Assembly: GCF_004342025.1 (NCBI RefSeq)
Contig: NZ_SLWN01000001.1
Coordinates: 834,788 to 898,787 of the forward strand
Length of the DNA stretch: 64,000 nucleotides
Reading direction: 5' to 3'
Source: Kribbella steppae
GTDB taxonomy: Bacteria > Actinomycetota > Actinomycetes > Propionibacteriales > Kribbellaceae
Shown: one piece after another, positions 8,901 through 18,986 of the stretch
How positions within the stretch are numbered: the stretch's first letter is position 1
How the letters are laid out: each line of letters opens with the position of its first letter
The notes under the pieces: model-generated
Databases searched by the model: none
What the model was told of the DNA's origin: nothing
The model's input: only the letters and a program-made list of their open reading frames with translations
Program-made: the position numbers and the translations under genes

Positions 8901-9827
8901 TCAGCCCAGGATTCCGGTGATCGCGGTCATCACCGGGATGGAGAGCAGGGTGCTGAGGAGGACTGCGCTGCGGGCCAACGTCCGGCTGGCGCGGTAGTGG
9001 ACCGCGTAGACGTAGACGTTCTGGGCTGTCGGGAGGGCCGCCAGCAAGGTCGGGGCGATGAGGGCGGGGCCGTGCAGGTCCAGCAGCCAGCGCGCGACGG
9101 CGTACGCGGCGATCGGTTGCAGGGCGGTTTTCAGCACGACGGCCAGTACGACGTCCCGCCGGAACGTGATGGAGCCCTTGGTCCCTGCGCTGAGGCTCAG
9201 CCCGTAGGCGATCAGGCCGACTGGGACGGCGGCTGCGGCGAGCAGGTCGATCGGGCGCATCAGCAGCGCCGGCAGCTGCACATCGAGTGACGCGACCAGC
9301 AACCCCAGCAGCGACGCCACCGTCAGCGGATTCCGCAACGGCCGCGTCAGCAAGGCCCGCAGCGACACCCGCCGCCCGGACCCCTGCCGATCGCCATCGA
9401 GTACGGCGAACGCCACCGGCGCCATCACCAGCAACTGGAACAACACGATCGGCGCAACCAGCGCACCATCACCGAGCACATACGCGGCCACCGGCACACC
9501 CAGGTTGCCCGCGTTCACGTACGACGACGCCAGTACGCCGATCGTCGCCTCGGACCGGGTACGACGCCAGATCAGCGCCGCCACCACCAGAAAGACGAAC
9601 TGCACCACGAACAAGCTGGCCACATTGGTGACCAGCACCGCCGAGAAGATCGAGTGCAGATCCGCCCGCGCCACCGTCGTGAACAACAACGCCGGCGTGG
9701 CCACGAAGAACGCCAGCCGCGACAGGACCAACTCGTCCTGAGCCCGCAGTACGCCGGTCAGCCCGACGACGTAGCCGAGAACGGCGACCGAAACGAGCGC
9801 GACGAAGGCACCAACGACGGCTGACAC
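8901..9827 (-). CDS. AEC-family (auxin efflux carrier-like) transporter
   Basis: The 308-residue integral membrane protein has about ten membrane segments arranged as two five-helix halves. The first half contains the conserved region SYVNAGNLGVPVAAYVLGDG near residues 102-121, typical of the AEC carriers. Bacterial members move small organic acids such as malate or malonate; the substrate here cannot be read from sequence. The start is a GTG at 9827. It stands alone, convergent with the repeat protein on its left. Confidence 0.88.
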   Translation of the reverse strand: MSAVVGAFVALVSVAVLGYVVGLTGVLRAQDELVLSRLAFFVATPALLFTTVARADLHSIFSAVLVTNVASLFVVQFVFLVVAALIWRRTRSEATIGVLASSYVNAGNLGVPVAAYVLGDGALVAPIVLFQLLVMAPVAFAVLDGDRQGSGRRVSLRALLTRPLRNPLTVASLLGLLVASLDVQLPALLMRPIDLLAAAAVPVGLIAYGLSLSAGTKGSITFRRDVVLAVVLKTALQPIAAYAVARWLLDLHGPALIAPTLLAALPTAQNVYVYAVHYRASRTLARSAVLLSTLLSIPVMTAITGILG

Positions 9828-10022
9828 AGCCGATCAGGCACTCAGCGACTTCGACACGGCCGCGATCGTATACGAAATCGCGCCAGGCCTTTCCTGACGA
9901 CTCACCCACCGGACACCCCGCGAGCCCTCCCCGGCACCGGCACGAAACCGTAACCTGTCAGATGCTGACGAGTCAGCGGCTGGATCCGAAAGATTCCACC
10001 ATCGACGAACAGGATGGCCGGC

Positions 10023-11318
10023 ATGACTACTTCCGCGCGACTCCCCCGCGCCGCGGTGATCGCAGCTTCCGTGCTCGCGACCGTGGCCACACTGAGCGCC
10101 GTACCGACGGCGTACGCCGAAAGCAGTGCAACCGACGCAACGGTCGCGACCGGGCTGCCGCTCGGCGACCAGGACCTGGCCGAGACCCGGACCAGCGAGA
10201 CGCTGGCCAAGGGCGTGACGCTGACGAAGATCGTGCGCGGTACCGAGCCCGCGCCGCCCGACCAGATCAACACGACGACGCGCGGTCCGTGGGTGATCAA
10301 CGTCCTGACCATCGACCCGCGCGAAGCGAAGGGCCGGCTGAAGGCGACGTACGGGCCGGACCTGGCCAAGGTGGAGAAGACCTCGGACCTGGTCCGCACC
10401 TCCGGTGCGCTGGCCGGGGTGAACGCGTCGTTCTTCACCTTCACCGCCAGCGTTCTGTACCCGGGTGACCCGGTCGGCCTGGGCATCTTCGACGGCAAGC
10501 TGCTGAGCGAGCCGTTGACCGACCCGGCCGAGGCCAATCTGCTGATCGATGCCAACAGCAACAAGGTTCTGACCGGCCACCTGCGCTGGTCAGGCGAGGT
10601 CCAGAACCGCGACACCGGCGCTGAACTCCCGCTCGAGTTCGTGAACCACCCGCCGGTGATCCCGACCGCGTGTGCCGAACTGCCCGACCAGACCACGTGC
10701 GCGGAGCCGGGTGACGTCGTCCTGTTCACCCCCGAGTTCGCCGCCGCGACCCCGGCCGGCCACGGCATCGAGGTCGTCCTCGACCGGCGCGGCTGCGTCG
10801 TCCGGACCGCGACGACCCGAGGCACCAGCCTCACCGCCGGCCAGACCTCCCTGCAGGCCACCGGCAAGGACACCGTCGCCCTCCAGGACGTGGTTGCGAA
10901 CGGATGCCTCACCAAGGACATCAAGGTGTCGGACCAGAACGGCGAGGAGGTGCCGCTGCGCAACGGCTTGTACGGCGTGACCGGTCGATACCAGCTCACG
11001 TCGGGCGGCGAGATCGTCGTACCGGACGGCACCGGAAGCTTCTTCGACCGCAACCCGCGCACGATCGCCGGTACGACGCGGGACGGCAAGATCCTGCTGG
11101 CGACGATCGACGGACGGCAGACCACCAGCGTCGGTACGACGATGGACGAGACGGCCGCGGTCGCGGACGCGCTGGGGATGCACGACGCGATCAACCTGGA
11201 CGGCGGCGGGTCGACCGCGATGGCGCGGCAGGACGGGACCCTGGTCAACCACCCGAGCGGAACCGGTGGAGCCGAGCGGTCAGTCGGTGACGCGATCGTG
11301 TTCGTGCCTGGCCGTTAG
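10023..11318 (+). CDS. Secreted phosphodiester glycosidase (NAGPA-domain) protein
   Basis: The 431-residue protein starts with a clear Sec signal peptide (about residues 1-31, ending AYAES). The C-terminal half carries the NAGPA/phosphodiester glycosidase domain: NASFFTF near residue 138 and the hallmark INLDGGGSTAM near residue 393. The human namesake removes GlcNAc from phosphodiesters; bacterial secreted members are thought to act on wall or extracellular polysaccharide phosphodiesters. The ATG at 10023 is preferred to that at 10014 because AGGATGG lies just upstream. The 195 bp before it show no other gene. Confidence 0.87.
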   Translation: MTTSARLPRAAVIAASVLATVATLSAVPTAYAESSATDATVATGLPLGDQDLAETRTSETLAKGVTLTKIVRGTEPAPPDQINTTTRGPWVINVLTIDPREAKGRLKATYGPDLAKVEKTSDLVRTSGALAGVNASFFTFTASVLYPGDPVGLGIFDGKLLSEPLTDPAEANLLIDANSNKVLTGHLRWSGEVQNRDTGAELPLEFVNHPPVIPTACAELPDQTTCAEPGDVVLFTPEFAAATPAGHGIEVVLDRRGCVVRTATTRGTSLTAGQTSLQATGKDTVALQDVVANGCLTKDIKVSDQNGEEVPLRNGLYGVTGRYQLTSGGEIVVPDGTGSFFDRNPRTIAGTTRDGKILLATIDGRQTTSVGTTMDETAAVADALGMHDAINLDGGGSTAMARQDGTLVNHPSGTGGAERSVGDAIVFVPGR

Positions 11319-11350
11319 CTACTGCTCAACGGTCGTGCGACTCTGAAGGA

Positions 11351-11902
11351 GTGCGACTGCGGTTGCTGCCATTGTTCGTGACCTGCCTGGGGGTGGCCGG
11401 GTGTGGCGGCGCGCAGTCGGAGTCCGCGAAGGAGCCGGCCATGACCGCACCCAGCAGCATCACGGTGACCAGCAGGGCGTTCCAGGACGGCGGAAAGATC
11501 CCGAAGAAGTACAGCTGCGACGGCGACGACGTATCGCCACCGCTGGCCTGGAAGGGCCTGCCGGTGAACACCGGCGCGGTGGCGGTGGTCGTCGACGACC
11601 CGGATGCGCCGCGCGGGACCTTCACGCACTGGGTGCTGCTCGACCTGGAGCCGATCACCACCAGCATCACCGAAGGACAGGTTCCGGCCGGCGCCAAGCA
11701 GGCCAACAACTCGGCGGGCAGGCCCTCGTACTTCGGGCCCTGCCCGCCGAGCGGCACGCACCACTACCGGTTCACCGTCTACGCGCTGTCCGAGGCGACC
11801 GGCCTGACCGACGGCGCCAAGCTCGACGACGCCCTCCACGCGATCGACTCCAGAACCCTCGCCCGCGGCCGCCTCTCCGGCCTCTACGCGCGATCGCGAT
11901 AG
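11351..11902 (+). CDS. YbhB/YbcL (PEBP-like) lipoprotein
   Basis: The 183-residue protein starts at a GTG preceded by GAAGGA and has a lipoprotein signal with lipobox VAGC (Cys 18). The rest is the YbhB/YbcL fold: a YSCDGDDVSPPLAW region near residue 55 and the ligand-site block DDPDAPRGTFTHWVL near residue 84. The fold binds phosphorylated or phospholipid-like anions; no enzymatic role is established in bacteria. It lies 32 bp after the NAGPA gene and may be co-transcribed with it. Confidence 0.9.
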   Translation: MRLRLLPLFVTCLGVAGCGGAQSESAKEPAMTAPSSITVTSRAFQDGGKIPKKYSCDGDDVSPPLAWKGLPVNTGAVAVVVDDPDAPRGTFTHWVLLDLEPITTSITEGQVPAGAKQANNSAGRPSYFGPCPPSGTHHYRFTVYALSEATGLTDGAKLDDALHAIDSRTLARGRLSGLYARSR

Positions 11903-11923
11903 TCACAGTCCAGTAACTAGGGA

Positions 11924-11969
11924 TTGACGTTTCTGACTACGTAGACACATTCTGACTACGCAGTCAGAA
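11924..11969 (+). promoter_or_regulatory. Promoter and palindromic operator in front of the LacI gene
   Basis: TTGACG (11924-11929) and CACATT (11946-11951, 16-bp spacer) form a plausible promoter. Overlapping and following it is a perfect palindrome TTCTGACT-acgc-AGTCAGAA at 11950-11969. An extra copy of its left half, TTCTGACTACG, lies at 11931-11941. This is where an autoregulating LacI protein would bind and block polymerase; binding itself is inferred. Confidence 0.6.
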
Positions 11970-11997
11970 CGACTGCCCGGCATTAAGGTGAGGGCCC

Positions 11998-13062
11998 ATG
12001 AGCGAGGCGAAACCGGCACCTGACGGCGGACGTACCCGCCGTCCGGGCAGCACGGACGTCGCACGGCTCGCGGGTGTCTCGCAGAAGACCGTGTCCCGGG
12101 TCCTGAACGGTGAGCCGTACGTGAAGGAGGAGGTCCGCCTCCGCGTCCAGGCCGCCATGCGTGAACTCGGCTACCGCCGCAACAACGTCGCCCGGGCCCT
12201 CAACTCCGGCCGCACCCGGCGGATCGGAGTGGTCTGTCTCGGTACTGCGCTCTTCGGGCCGTCGACCCAACTGGTCGCGCTCGAACGCACCCTGCGCAGT
12301 ACCGGCTACTCACTGAGCATCGTCAACACCCTCGAAGGTGACACCGGCGGTGTCGCGGGTGCCGTCGACCACCTGCTCGAGCAAGGGGTGGACGGCATCA
12401 TCGTGTCCGAGCCGATCGACGAAGGTGACAACCAGCCGATCGACCTCGACATCCCGGTGCTCAGCTTCGGGCGGTTCCCCGGACTCAGCGGTCGTTCCAC
12501 GCTGTACACCGGCGGCGACAACACCAGCGCCGGCCGCCTCGCGACCGAGCACCTGCTCGGCCTCGGGCACCGGACCGTCTGGCACGTCGCCGGGCCGCAG
12601 CGCTGGTGGGCGGCCAGGGAGCGGCTCGACGGCTGGCGACAAGCGCTGGCCGCCGCCGGTGCTCCCGAACCGCCTGTCCTGGAAGGCGATTGGCTGCCTG
12701 CCTCCGGCTACCAGGCCGGCCGGCAACTGGCCGCGAACGACGAGGTCACCGCGATCTTCGTCGCCAATGACGACATGGCCATCGGCGTCCTGCGCGCGCT
12801 CGCCGAGGCCGGTCGAGCTGTCCCCGACGACGTCAGCATCGTCGGGTTCGACGACATACCGTCCGCGGCGTTCCTGACGCCGCCGCTCACCACCGTCCCG
12901 CAGGACTTCGACGAGCACGTCGCCCGCGGGATCGCCAATCTGGTCACGGAGATCGAGTCGCCCACCGACGACCGCTCCCCCGCGCCGGAGCCACCACCGC
13001 TCCGGCTGGTCATCCGCCACTCCACCGCCGCTCCGCGCGGGCGGAGCAGCAGCCACAGCTGA
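11998..13062 (+). CDS. LacI-family transcriptional regulator of the adjacent sugar operon
   Basis: The 354-residue protein has an N-terminal LacI helix-turn-helix ([20 protein letters not shown], residues 19-38) with the hinge region to about 70, then a periplasmic-binding-protein-like sensor domain ending near residue 335. It should bind an operator and release it when a sugar binds. Directly downstream are an ABC sugar transporter and a GH42 beta-galactosidase, so the inducer is probably a galactoside. The palindrome upstream suggests autoregulation. Confidence 0.93.
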   Translation: MSEAKPAPDGGRTRRPGSTDVARLAGVSQKTVSRVLNGEPYVKEEVRLRVQAAMRELGYRRNNVARALNSGRTRRIGVVCLGTALFGPSTQLVALERTLRSTGYSLSIVNTLEGDTGGVAGAVDHLLEQGVDGIIVSEPIDEGDNQPIDLDIPVLSFGRFPGLSGRSTLYTGGDNTSAGRLATEHLLGLGHRTVWHVAGPQRWWAARERLDGWRQALAAAGAPEPPVLEGDWLPASGYQAGRQLAANDEVTAIFVANDDMAIGVLRALAEAGRAVPDDVSIVGFDDIPSAAFLTPPLTTVPQDFDEHVARGIANLVTEIESPTDDRSPAPEPPPLRLVIRHSTAAPRGRSSSHS

Positions 13063-13160
13063 AACGCCCACGTCCGCCGGGCCTTGCCGACGGTCCCTCA
13101 CTTGCCGGCCGAGGCCGCGACTCGGGCGATGTCTGCCCACATCCCAAGGAGTTGTTTCAC

Positions 13161-14546
13161 GTGTTCCGTTTCCAACGCACACCCTTGCGCCGGCGGGCTG
13201 CGCTCGCCGCGGCGCTCGTCCTCACCGGCAGTATCGCCCTGGCCGCCTGCGGCGGTGGTGACGACGACGCCGGCGGTCAGGCCACCCAGGCGCAGGCCGT
13301 CAGCCAGGCCGACATCGACAAGGCCATGTCCACGCCCACCGAACTGACGTTCTGGACCTGGGTGCCGAACATCCAGAAGGAGGTCGCCCTGTTCCAGAAG
13401 AAGTACCCGGCCATCAAGGTGAAGGTGGTCAACGCCGGACAGGGCGAACCGCAGTACACCAAGCTGCGCACAGCCCTCAAGTCCGGGACCGGCTTCCCCG
13501 ACGCCGTCCAGATCGAGTTCCAGTACATCCCCACGTTCGCGCTCACCAAGAGCCTGATGGATCTGCGACCGTACGGCGCCGCGGCGCTCAAGGACCAGTT
13601 CGTCCCGTGGACCTGGCAGCAGGTGGTCGGCTCCGGCGGCGAGGTCTGGGCCGTCCCACAGGACAGCGGGCCGATGGGCATGCTGTATCGGAAGGACATC
13701 TTCGACAAGCACGGCATCGCCGTACCGAAGACCTGGGACGAGTTCGCCGCCGCGGCCCGCAAGCTGCACGCCGCGGACCCGAACGTCTACCTGACCAACC
13801 TCGCTCCCAACCAGGCCGGCGTATGGTTCGGTCTGCTCTGGCAGGCCGGCGTCAAGCCGTTCGAGAACCCGAGCCAGGACACGGTCAAGATCAACCTCGC
13901 CGATGACGGGTCGAAGAAGCTCGCCGACTACTGGAACGGCCTGATCAAGGACGGTTCGGTTTCTGCCGATCCGGACTTCACCGACGCGTGGTACCAGGCG
14001 TTGAACCGCGGAAAGTACGCCACCTGGCTCACCGCCGCGTGGGGCCCGGTCTTCCTGGAGAGCAGCGCCAAGGCGACCAGTGGCAAGTGGCGTGCGGCGC
14101 CGCTCCCGCAGTGGGACGGGAGCAAGCAGGTCTCCGGCAACTGGGGTGGCTCGACCACGGCCGTCGTCCAGGGCACGAAGAACCCGATCGCCGCGGCGAA
14201 GTTCGCGGAGTTCCTCAACACCGACCCCGAGTCGACGAAGATGTTCGCGACCGAGCAGTTCCTCTTCCCGGTCAAGAAGGATCTCCTGGCGGATCCCTCC
14301 TTCACGCAGCTCAAGCCGGCGTTCTACGGCGGGCAGACCGTCAACCAGCAGTTCGCGGACATCAGCAACACCGTGGACACGAACTTCGAGTGGCCGCCGT
14401 TCCTGGACCAGGCCGTCAACGACTGGGACGAGACGGTCGGCAAGTCGTTCGCGGACAAGAGTGACACCAAGGCAGCACTCGATCAGTGGCAGCAGCGGAT
14501 GACGTCGTACGCGCAGAACCAGGGCTTCAAGGTCGAGGGGCAATGA
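13161..14546 (+). CDS. ABC sugar transporter, extracellular solute-binding lipoprotein
   Basis: The 461-residue protein has a lipoprotein signal peptide with a LAAC lipobox (Cys near residue 31) and the family 1 solute-binding fold ([10 protein letters not shown] near residue 55; [17 protein letters not shown] near residue 166). It captures a sugar outside the cell and delivers it to the two permeases that follow. The GTG at 13161 is chosen because AAGGAG lies 9 bp upstream; the upstream TTG at 13152 abuts that site. No ATPase gene is nearby, so a shared MsiK-like ATPase elsewhere probably powers it. It overlaps the next gene by ATGA. Confidence 0.92.
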   Translation: MFRFQRTPLRRRAALAAALVLTGSIALAACGGGDDDAGGQATQAQAVSQADIDKAMSTPTELTFWTWVPNIQKEVALFQKKYPAIKVKVVNAGQGEPQYTKLRTALKSGTGFPDAVQIEFQYIPTFALTKSLMDLRPYGAAALKDQFVPWTWQQVVGSGGEVWAVPQDSGPMGMLYRKDIFDKHGIAVPKTWDEFAAAARKLHAADPNVYLTNLAPNQAGVWFGLLWQAGVKPFENPSQDTVKINLADDGSKKLADYWNGLIKDGSVSADPDFTDAWYQALNRGKYATWLTAAWGPVFLESSAKATSGKWRAAPLPQWDGSKQVSGNWGGSTTAVVQGTKNPIAAAKFAEFLNTDPESTKMFATEQFLFPVKKDLLADPSFTQLKPAFYGGQTVNQQFADISNTVDTNFEWPPFLDQAVNDWDETVGKSFADKSDTKAALDQWQQRMTSYAQNQGFKVEGQ

Positions 14547-15487
14547 CCGGCAACACAACCCTTCCGCGCGCCGAGCGCCGAACGGCGAGCCGTCGGGAGG
14601 AGGTTCGGAGGCGGCGTGGTGTGAGCCACGCCGCCACCGGCTACCTGTTCGTCGCGCCGTTCATGCTGGTGTTCCTGGCCATGTTGGTGTTGCCGCTGGC
14701 CTACGCGGCGTACCTCAGCCTGTTCCAGGAACGGCTGATCGGCGGCACCGTGTTCGCCGGGATCGACAACTACACGCGGGCCCTGACGGATCCGCGGCTG
14801 CTGGAAGGCATCGGACGGGTCGCGCTGTTCTTCCTGATCCAGGTGCCGATCATGCTCATGCTCGCTCTGCTGGCGGCGCTGGCGATCGACAGCGGTCTGC
14901 TCCGGCTGGCGAAGGCCTTCCGGCTCGGGATCTTCCTGCCGTTCGCCGTACCGAGCGTGGTCGCCGCGCTGATGTGGGGCTACCTGTACGGCCCGGACTT
15001 CGGCCCGTTCGCCCAGCTGGCCGACAAGCTGAACGTCGCGCGGCCGCAGTTCCTCAGCAGCGACTGGATGCTGGGGTCGCTGGCGAACATCGTCACGTGG
15101 GAGTTCACCGGCTACAACATGATCATTCTGTACGCCGCACTGCGCGCCGTACCGCATGATCTCTACGAGGCAGCGGCCGTGGACGGCGCCGGCGCGATCC
15201 GTACCGCGTGGAGCATCAAGATCCCCGCGCTCCGGCCGGCCCTGCTGGTCTGCGTCATCTTCTCGGTCATCGGCAGCTTCCAGCTGTTCGCCGAGCCGCA
15301 GTTGATGCAGCGGCTCGCGCCGAGCGTCATCGACAGCGCCTACACGCCGAACCTGTACGGCTACTCGCTCGCCTTCACCGGACAAGAGGTCAACTATGCC
15401 GCGGCGGTCTCGTTCCTCCTCGGCGCCGTCATCGTCGTCGCCTCGTACGCGGTCCTGCTGATCACGACCCGGAGGAGCCGATCATGA
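14543..15487 (+). CDS. ABC sugar transporter permease, MalF type
   Basis: The 314-residue inner-membrane protein has six membrane segments and the permease EAA motif ([20 protein letters not shown] near residue 210), which docks the ATPase. The start overlaps the binding-protein stop by four bases (ATGA), which rules out the longer upstream frame. It forms the channel with the next gene product for import of the sugar later cut by the beta-galactosidase. Confidence 0.92.
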   Translation: MTGNTTLPRAERRTASRREEVRRRRGVSHAATGYLFVAPFMLVFLAMLVLPLAYAAYLSLFQERLIGGTVFAGIDNYTRALTDPRLLEGIGRVALFFLIQVPIMLMLALLAALAIDSGLLRLAKAFRLGIFLPFAVPSVVAALMWGYLYGPDFGPFAQLADKLNVARPQFLSSDWMLGSLANIVTWEFTGYNMIILYAALRAVPHDLYEAAAVDGAGAIRTAWSIKIPALRPALLVCVIFSVIGSFQLFAEPQLMQRLAPSVIDSAYTPNLYGYSLAFTGQEVNYAAAVSFLLGAVIVVASYAVLLITTRRSRS

Positions 15488-16335
15488 CACAACGACGGAG
15501 CAACGTCCTCACCCTCGGCATGCTGGCGTTGCTGATCTACTTCCTGCTGCCTCTGTTCTGGTTGGTCGTGGCTTCGACGAAGACGGTCGGCGACCTGTTC
15601 TCGAGCTTCGGCCTGTGGTTCGCGGACGACTTCTCCCTGCTCGGCAACATCCGTGAGACCGTCACGTACAACGACTGGGTGTTCGCCCGATGGATGGGCA
15701 ACACGGTCGTCTACTCGGTCGTCAGCGCGGGCGGCGCGGCGTTCCTCTGCGCGCTCGGTGGGTATGGCTTCGCGAAGTACCGCTTCCGCGGGAACGGCGT
15801 CCTGTTCGGACTGGTTCTGGGCGCCATCATGGTGCCCACCACGGCACTCGCGATCCCGACGTACCTGCTGTTCAGCCGGGCCGGGTTCGTGAACACGCCG
15901 TGGGCGATCATCCTGCCGTCGCTGGTCAGCCCGTTCGGCTTGTACCTGATGCGCATCTACGCCCAGGACGCCGTGCCGGACGGCATCATCGAAGCCGCCC
16001 GCATCGACGGCGCGGGAGAGTTCCGGATCTTCTTCCAGGTCGCGCTGCGCATGCTCGCGCCTGGCATCGTCACCGTGCTGCTGTTCACCCTGGTCGCGAC
16101 CTGGAACAACTATTTCCTTCCGCTGATCATGCTCAACAACCCGGACCTGTACCCGATCACGGTCGGACTGGCCAGCTGGTCGTCACAAGCCACCGGTGGT
16201 GGTGGGGCAACCGGCGCACTGCTGTCGTCGGTCGTCACCGGTTCCCTCCTGTCGATCATCCCGCTGATCGCGGCGTTCCTCCTGCTGCAGCGGTACTGGC
16301 AATCGGGTCTGTCCACCGGCAGCGTCAAAGGCTGA
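15484..16335 (+). CDS. ABC sugar transporter permease, MalG type
   Basis: The 283-residue permease has six membrane segments and the EAA loop EAARIDGAGEFRIFFQVALR near residue 170. It pairs with the MalF-type permease to form the transport channel. The ATG at 15484 overlaps the previous stop as ATGA. The C-terminus ends with the common SGLSTGSVKG-type tail of carbohydrate permeases. The GH42 gene follows after 25 bp, so all four genes are one transcript. Confidence 0.92.
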   Translation: MTQRRSNVLTLGMLALLIYFLLPLFWLVVASTKTVGDLFSSFGLWFADDFSLLGNIRETVTYNDWVFARWMGNTVVYSVVSAGGAAFLCALGGYGFAKYRFRGNGVLFGLVLGAIMVPTTALAIPTYLLFSRAGFVNTPWAIILPSLVSPFGLYLMRIYAQDAVPDGIIEAARIDGAGEFRIFFQVALRMLAPGIVTVLLFTLVATWNNYFLPLIMLNNPDLYPITVGLASWSSQATGGGGATGALLSSVVTGSLLSIIPLIAAFLLLQRYWQSGLSTGSVKG

Positions 16336-16360
16336 GTCACTCACACCCATTGGAGAAACT

Positions 16361-18406
16361 GTGCAAGAGCGTGTGCTCTTCGGAGCTGCGTACTATCACG
16401 AGTACCAACCACATCACCGGCTCGAGCAGGATCTCGACCTGATGGCCGAGGCCCGGTTCTCGGTGATCCGGGTCGGTGAGTCGGTCTGGTCGACCTGGGA
16501 GCCCGAGAACGGGCGCTTCGACCTGGACTGGTTGCAGCCCATCCTCGACGGTGCGCACGACCGCGGCATCGCTGTACTGCTGGGCACCCCGACGTACGCC
16601 GTACCGCCATGGCTGGTGCGGCTCTACCCGGAGATCGCGGGTGAGCGGAAAACGGGCCAGCGGATCCCGTGGGGTGCCCGGCAGGAGGTGGACTTCACTC
16701 ATCCCGGCTTCCGCTTCCACGCCGAGCGGGTGATCCGCAAGATCATCGGCCGGTACGCCGACCATCCGGCAGTGATCGGGTTCCAGGTCGACAACGAGCC
16801 GGGGAACGAGCTCTTCCACAACCACGGGGTGTTCCAGCGGTTCGTGGACAGGCTGCGGCAGAAGTACGGCGACGTACAGACGCTCAACGACGAGTGGGGG
16901 CTCGTCTACTGGTCACACCGGTTGTCGGACTGGGCTGACCTGTGGACACCGGACGGCAACTACCAGCCGCAGTACGACGTCGCATGGCGGCAGTTCCAGG
17001 CCGACCAGACCACGGAGTTCATCGGCTGGCAGGCCGACATCGTCCGCCAGTACGCCCGCCCCGACCAGTTCGTCACCACCTGCATCTCCTACGACCGCCC
17101 TGCCATGGCAGACGACGACCTGGTACGACGCCTCGACGTGACCGCAGGCAATCCGTACTACGCGATGCAGGACGGACTGCTGCATCCGCAGACCACTCCA
17201 GCCAAGCAGCACTGGACCACCAGCGGCACCTGGGCGCTCTACCTCAGCGCGGACCGGATGTACTCGTCACAGCAGCGCCCGTTCCTCGTGACCGAGACGA
17301 ACGCACAGTCGATCGGGTACCCGTGGGACAACCGGCCTGCGTACGACGGCCAGTGGCGACAGGCAGCGTGGGCACTCGTCTCGCGTGGGGCCAAGATGAT
17401 CGAGTACTGGCACTGGCACACGTTGCACTTCGGTGCGGAGACCTACTGGGGTGGTGTGCTCCCTCACAACGGCAAGCCCGGACGCACGTACAAGGAGGTC
17501 GCTCGACTGGGTGCTGAGCTGGAGACAGCCGGGGCGCTTGTTGCTGACCTCACGCCGGACAGCGACGTGACGATGCTGTACTCGCTGCCGAGCAAGTGGC
17601 TGATGCAGAAGTACCCGCCGCTCTCACACGAGGACGGCAGCCCGGACGAACGGTCGTACCACGGTCTCTTCGATCCCTTCTATCGTGGGGCTTTCGACGC
17701 CGGTCTGCAGGTCCGCATCCAGCACACGAGCCAGTTCACCGGTGACGTCGCAGAGCACCCTGTGCTCGTCGTACCGGGGTTGTACCTGGCAGACGACGGG
17801 TTGCTGGAGCAGTTGGTGGCGTACGCCGCTGCTGGTGGTCACCTGGTCGTCGGACCGCGCACTGGCTACGCCGACTCAGAGGCGCGGGCTCGCACTGCCA
17901 CGATGCCGGCTGGACTCGCCGCAGCGGCCGGTGTCTCGTACGACGAGTTCAGCAACCTGTCCGGTGAGCTGCCGGTTTCCGGTTCGCGACTCGCGCTTGG
18001 TCACGACGCAGCGGGCACCCGGTGGGCGGACGGTCTGCAGGTCGACGACGCCGAAGTACTCGCGACATACGAGCACCCGCACTTCGGTCGGTGGCCGGCG
18101 ATCACCACGCGGGCTCACGGCTCAGGACGGATCACCACTGTGGGCACCGTGCCCAACGTGCCGCTGGCCGCCGCGTTGTTCCGGTGGATCGCACCCTCCA
18201 CGTGGACCGACCTACCGTCCAGCGTGACGGTCACGTCGGCGACCGCCGCGGACGGCCGACGGCTCCGGTTCGTCCACAACTGGTCGTGGGACAGCGTGAG
18301 TGTCGACATTCCGGCAGCGGTTCACGACGTCCTCGCGGACACGTCGGTGAGCGACAAGCTGGACCTCGGCCCGTGGGACGTGCGGGTGTTGGTCGAACCT
18401 CAGTAG
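16361..18406 (+). CDS. Beta-galactosidase, glycoside hydrolase family 42
   Basis: The 681-residue enzyme has the GH42 architecture. The catalytic barrel contains the acid/base glutamate in VDNEPGNE (near residue 148) and the nucleophile in LVTETNAQ (near residue 311). A trimerisation domain (about 400-600) and a small C-terminal beta domain follow. It has no signal peptide, so it cleaves beta-galactosides in the cytoplasm after import. The start is a GTG at 16361 with GGAGAAA upstream. It is the last gene of the LacI/ABC operon. Its last 7 bp overlap the stop of the convergent lipoprotein gene. Confidence 0.93.
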   Translation: MQERVLFGAAYYHEYQPHHRLEQDLDLMAEARFSVIRVGESVWSTWEPENGRFDLDWLQPILDGAHDRGIAVLLGTPTYAVPPWLVRLYPEIAGERKTGQRIPWGARQEVDFTHPGFRFHAERVIRKIIGRYADHPAVIGFQVDNEPGNELFHNHGVFQRFVDRLRQKYGDVQTLNDEWGLVYWSHRLSDWADLWTPDGNYQPQYDVAWRQFQADQTTEFIGWQADIVRQYARPDQFVTTCISYDRPAMADDDLVRRLDVTAGNPYYAMQDGLLHPQTTPAKQHWTTSGTWALYLSADRMYSSQQRPFLVTETNAQSIGYPWDNRPAYDGQWRQAAWALVSRGAKMIEYWHWHTLHFGAETYWGGVLPHNGKPGRTYKEVARLGAELETAGALVADLTPDSDVTMLYSLPSKWLMQKYPPLSHEDGSPDERSYHGLFDPFYRGAFDAGLQVRIQHTSQFTGDVAEHPVLVVPGLYLADDGLLEQLVAYAAAGGHLVVGPRTGYADSEARARTATMPAGLAAAAGVSYDEFSNLSGELPVSGSRLALGHDAAGTRWADGLQVDDAEVLATYEHPHFGRWPAITTRAHGSGRITTVGTVPNVPLAAALFRWIAPSTWTDLPSSVTVTSATAADGRRLRFVHNWSWDSVSVDIPAAVHDVLADTSVSDKLDLGPWDVRVLVEPQ

Positions 18407-18897
18407 CCGTAGTCGGTGCCTGAGCTGGGTGGCGCTTGGGTCGGGGCGGCAGCCGTGGTGGCAGCGCGCCAAATGAAGGTGGTGTTGCCGAAGGCATCCT
18501 CGAGGTTGTTGCCCTTGCTCTGCCCCGGCCCGGTGTCGAGTTTGAACGTGTAAAGCGGTTTGCCCTCGAAGGTGAGCTGGCTCACGCCGGTGTCGGACCG
18601 TTTGACGACCGCCAATCCGTCCATCGATTTCGCCGTACTCTCGGTTCCTTCGACCGGGAACCAGAAGGTCAGGCAGCTTTCGGTGCACTTGATCGTGCCA
18701 TCGGCTTCCTGGTCGGCGAAGTACAGCGTCTTGCCGGCCGAGTCGACCAGGGTCTGGCCCACGCCGTCGACGTCCTTCACGGAGACCGCACCGCTCGCGG
18801 CGGGTGGGTTGGCCGCCTCCTGCGCTTCTCCACCACCGCACGCGGTCAAGGTGGCCAGCGCTGCGGTTGCTCCAAGCAACATTGTCACGATTCTCAT
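18400..18897 (-). CDS. Lipoprotein with secreted repeats of unknown function (PF03640-like)
   Basis: The 165-residue protein has a lipobox TACG (Cys 20) and two copies of the short extracellular repeat seen in PF03640 proteins (GKTLYFADQEADG...CTESCLTFW, then GKPLYTFKLDTGPGQ). Such proteins are often paired with redox or stress sigma factors in actinobacteria; their function is not known. The start at 18897 follows GAGGAG. It diverges from the ECF sigma gene and shares with it a mirror-image promoter, which strongly suggests that it is a sigma target. It ends with a Gly/Tyr tail after a Pro/Ala linker. Confidence 0.88.
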   Translation of the reverse strand: MRIVTMLLGATAALATLTACGGGEAQEAANPPAASGAVSVKDVDGVGQTLVDSAGKTLYFADQEADGTIKCTESCLTFWFPVEGTESTAKSMDGLAVVKRSDTGVSQLTFEGKPLYTFKLDTGPGQSKGNNLEDAFGNTTFIWRAATTAAAPTQAPPSSGTDYGY

Positions 18898-18920
18898 CCG
18901 GGTAGCTCCTCTCCCGGACA

Positions 18921-18978
18921 AGTACGCATCCACACCGCGACCGGTTCAGTTGAACCTTTGACGGCTCGGCTGCGTAGT
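18921..18978. promoter_or_regulatory. Back-to-back ECF-sigma promoters between lipoprotein and sigma gene
   Basis: On the plus strand TGAACC (18951-18956) is followed after 16 bp by CGTAGT (18973-18978). On the minus strand TGAACC (18948-18943) is followed after 16 bp by CGTACT (18926-18921). The two -35 boxes form the palindrome GGTTCAGTTGAACC at 18943-18956. This is the -35/-10 pattern of ECF sigma promoters and resembles the TGAACC-N16-18-CGT consensus I recall for mycobacterial SigL. The plus-strand start would fall within a few bases of the GTG at 18987. Confidence 0.75.
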
Positions 18979-18986
18979 TCCTAGGT

